DNA of 64,000 nt, from positions 43,605 through 107,604 of the forward strand of contig CALEMF010000047.1 of assembly GCA_937911505.1 (NCBI GenBank), in the 5' to 3' direction. A program made the position numbers and the translations under genes. Below, piece after piece: positions 62,489 through 64,000 of the stretch. The DNA comes from an uncultured Cytophagales bacterium (GTDB lineage: Bacteria > Bacteroidota > Bacteroidia > Cytophagales > Thermonemataceae). How positions within the stretch are numbered: the stretch's first letter is position 1; every line of letters begins with the position of its first letter. Under the pieces are notes generated by a model, which did no database searches, was not told the DNA's origin, and was given only the letters and a program-made list of their open reading frames with translations.

Positions 62489-63121
62489 TTACTCTTCCTC
62501 CGCCTCTCCTTCTGTAGATTTTTCCCCGTTTTTATATTCTGAATTGAGGGCTTTAATTACCTGATTGGTTACATCTAAACGTTCATCTGCATACCAAATG
62601 GTAACTCCCTGCTTATAGCCCAGAATCATTTTGTAATTATTCTTCTTAGCGTAACGCGTCATAAAGTCGTCTAAATTTTCTGTAATCTTATCGAGTGCCT
62701 TCTTCTCATCATCCAAGTACTGCTTTTGTAGGCTTTGGTTGTACTGGGCAATTTGCTTTTCTTTAGCGGCGAGTCGCTGCTCGGTATCCTTAGCGGTTTG
62801 TATAGTCATTGTATTAACACTACGCTTGTATTGCTCTACCTCGTTCTGAAAAGCCGAGGCCCTTTGTTTCAAATCATTAGAAAATTGCTTCTCTTTGGCT
62901 TCTAATTCCTTCTTAGATTTCTTGTAAAGCTCATAGTTGAAAAGTACACTATCAGAATTTACATATACAATGGAACGATCAACTGACGATGTGTTGTCGT
63001 CCGCTGTGATTTCTTGCGTAGTGGTGGTATCAGTGGTGGCGTCTGCCTTCTTGTCTTTTGTGTTGTTACATGCAAGGGCGATCAACATCCACACGCTCAT
63101 CATTATAAAGGTTTTTCTCAC
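62489..63121 (-). CDS. OmpH/Skp-family periplasmic chaperone-like lipoprotein
   Basis: 210 residues from the GTG at 63119-63121, chosen because it gives a lipoprotein signal with a basic N-terminus (MRKTFIMMSVWMLIALAC); a TTG at 63142 and ATG at 63103 are alternatives. A Thr/Asp-rich linker (about 20-50) is followed by IVYVNSDSVLFNYELYKK, then a long coiled coil (about 70-140) and a C-terminal ILGYKQGVTIWYADERLDVTN segment, the standard Skp/OmpH layout. It probably helps outer-membrane proteins across the periplasm. Confidence 0.87.
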   Translation of the reverse strand: MRKTFIMMSVWMLIALACNNTKDKKADATTDTTTTQEITADDNTSSVDRSIVYVNSDSVLFNYELYKKSKKELEAKEKQFSNDLKQRASAFQNEVEQYKRSVNTMTIQTAKDTEQRLAAKEKQIAQYNQSLQKQYLDDEKKALDKITENLDDFMTRYAKKNNYKMILGYKQGVTIWYADERLDVTNQVIKALNSEYKNGEKSTEGEAEEE

Positions 63122-63334
63122 TATTAGGTTAAATTTTATCAAACATCCAATATTCCATCAAATATAAATAAAAAGAAGTTGTAGAAAGCAAGATTACAAG
63201 CTAAAAATTCAAAAGTTAGTTGGCTAGCCAGTATTTTCTTTATGAAAAAAGAGAATAATAATTTAAAGAAAAGATCACTTGTAAATTGTAGAAAAAAATA
63301 TAATTTCAGCCACAAGCGTAGCTTCTAAATTAAA

Positions 63335-64000
63335 ATGGGCGAAGAGATTCATTATACTGAAAAGAAACTCATACATGAACAATGGGCTTACAAGTATTTT
63401 TTAAAACTTCGTCAGAAGGTAGCGGTGCAGGAAACCTCCGATGCTTTCCATATCTTAACCCCTCATGAGATCAAGGCGATTCGGCGCATTGAGCGTACCG
63501 CTTATGCCATTGCAGCGTTCTATGGCGTACTGGGGGTTATACTACTGTATATACCTTACTGGGCATACCCAACTTTTTTCCCAAGCTGGACGCTTCAGGT
63601 ACCTGCTTTGGGCAGTAGCCCCGTACAAGTGCCTTGGGGCTTTATGTTATATGGTTTTATACTGGTATTTATTGAGCTAGCCGCACTCACCTTACTAAAT
63701 CTCTGGGTTGTGCATAAAATTGCTCATATCTGCCGCTTCCCTTCTATGAACGATCCTAACTATAATACGCATATGGAGGCGCTCTTTATTGTGGGAATGG
63801 AAAAAGAAAGTAAGCGGGTACTGGCCTTTGGCATTAATCCACTTGCTGGTGTTTCTAAGTTAAGGATGACCCTCTACACGGCGCTATTTTTATTCAAGGC
63901 TACGATTAGCAATCTTTTCATGAAGTTTATTTTACGTAAACTTACGGGACGGCTGGCGATTCGCGCCTATGTAGATTTAATAGGGATTCCTGTTTTTGCC
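63335..64000 (+). CDS. Membrane protein, partial (C-terminus beyond window)
   Basis: An open frame of 222 codons from ATG 63335 runs to the window end without a stop. A soluble basic N-terminal about 50 residues (HYTEKKLIHEQWAYKYFLKL) is followed by a TM helix at about 57-75, a periplasmic loop, a second TM at about 103-125, then a cytoplasmic loop and probably further helices (LRMTLYTALFLFKATISNLF). No family is identified with certainty. Confidence 0.75.
   Translation, partial: MGEEIHYTEKKLIHEQWAYKYFLKLRQKVAVQETSDAFHILTPHEIKAIRRIERTAYAIAAFYGVLGVILLYIPYWAYPTFFPSWTLQVPALGSSPVQVPWGFMLYGFILVFIELAALTLLNLWVVHKIAHICRFPSMNDPNYNTHMEALFIVGMEKESKRVLAFGINPLAGVSKLRMTLYTALFLFKATISNLFMKFILRKLTGRLAIRAYVDLIGIPVFA

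Noticed and set aside
1..64000. Search for CRISPR arrays, tRNA genes, insertion sequences and prophage
   Set aside because: No regularly spaced direct repeats, no tRNA-like clover-leaf or 3' TTCGA box, and no transposase, integrase or capsid-like proteins were seen.

Overview
The window looks like chromosome from a member of the Bacteroidota, most likely order Cytophagales. The indicators are type IX secretion tails, a TonB receptor paired with a DUF4249 lipoprotein, a two-component-regulator-propeller histidine kinase, LytS/LytTR signalling, Omp85-like and small beta-barrel outer-membrane proteins, the near absence of Shine-Dalgarno sequences and several non-ATG starts. Base composition is moderately AT-rich by eye. 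I see no rRNA, tRNA, insertion sequence or CRISPR array. Genus cannot be told from the sequence alone.

Layout. 1-2.7 kb: cut-off ABC permease, Omp85-like barrel and an unknown protein (minus strand). 2.8-8.3 kb: amino-acid metabolism (group II decarboxylase, glutamate dehydrogenase), then a translationally coupled PEP-mutase-like enzyme and an Ada-type DNA repair protein. 8.3-19.3 kb: rpe, a TonB protein, an M28 peptidase-lpxH-exported protein operon, a small secretion-tail-like protein, a lipid-linked sugar transferase, an orphan ABC ATPase, a 45-residue membrane microprotein, efp, a polyprenol-phosphate glycosyltransferase, thioesterase, threonine aldolase and tdk. 19.3-33.5 kb is a long minus-strand run: transglycosylase-like protein, HAMP-GAF-PAS sensor, enoyl-CoA hydratase, CDF transporter, rimK, rimB-like protease, propeller kinase, glycosyltransferase, lipoprotein and ppk1. 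33.6-43.9 kb: an AraC regulator broken by one in-frame stop, outer-membrane proteins, an arginyl-transferase-like protein, an ECF sigma/membrane-partner pair, a TonB receptor + DUF4249 pair, yigZ and a DMT transporter. 44-53.5 kb: prolyl oligopeptidase, a five-gene MacAB-like export plus LytS/LytTR operon, and a PAS-PAS-DHp-receiver protein lacking an ATPase domain. 53.5-56.3 kb: a secreted endonuclease with GEVED repeats and a DUF4952 protein.

The most interesting locus is the minus-strand three-gene operon at 56.4-62.3 kb. A large helical-repeat protein is followed by a winged-helix + SWIM zinc-finger protein and then a retron-type reverse transcriptase (NAxxH, YADD and VTG motifs) with an unusual basic coiled-coil N-terminal extension. 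From memory this matches the ARM + WHSWIM retron class (type XIII), which is little studied. I could not recognise an msr-msd RNA beside it, so the non-coding part is an open question.

A recurring detail is that intrinsic-terminator-like hairpins sit directly in front of start codons (sugar transferase, transglycosylase-like protein, M28 peptidase). This leaves little or no room for a promoter between hairpin and start codon and suggests read-through or attenuation.
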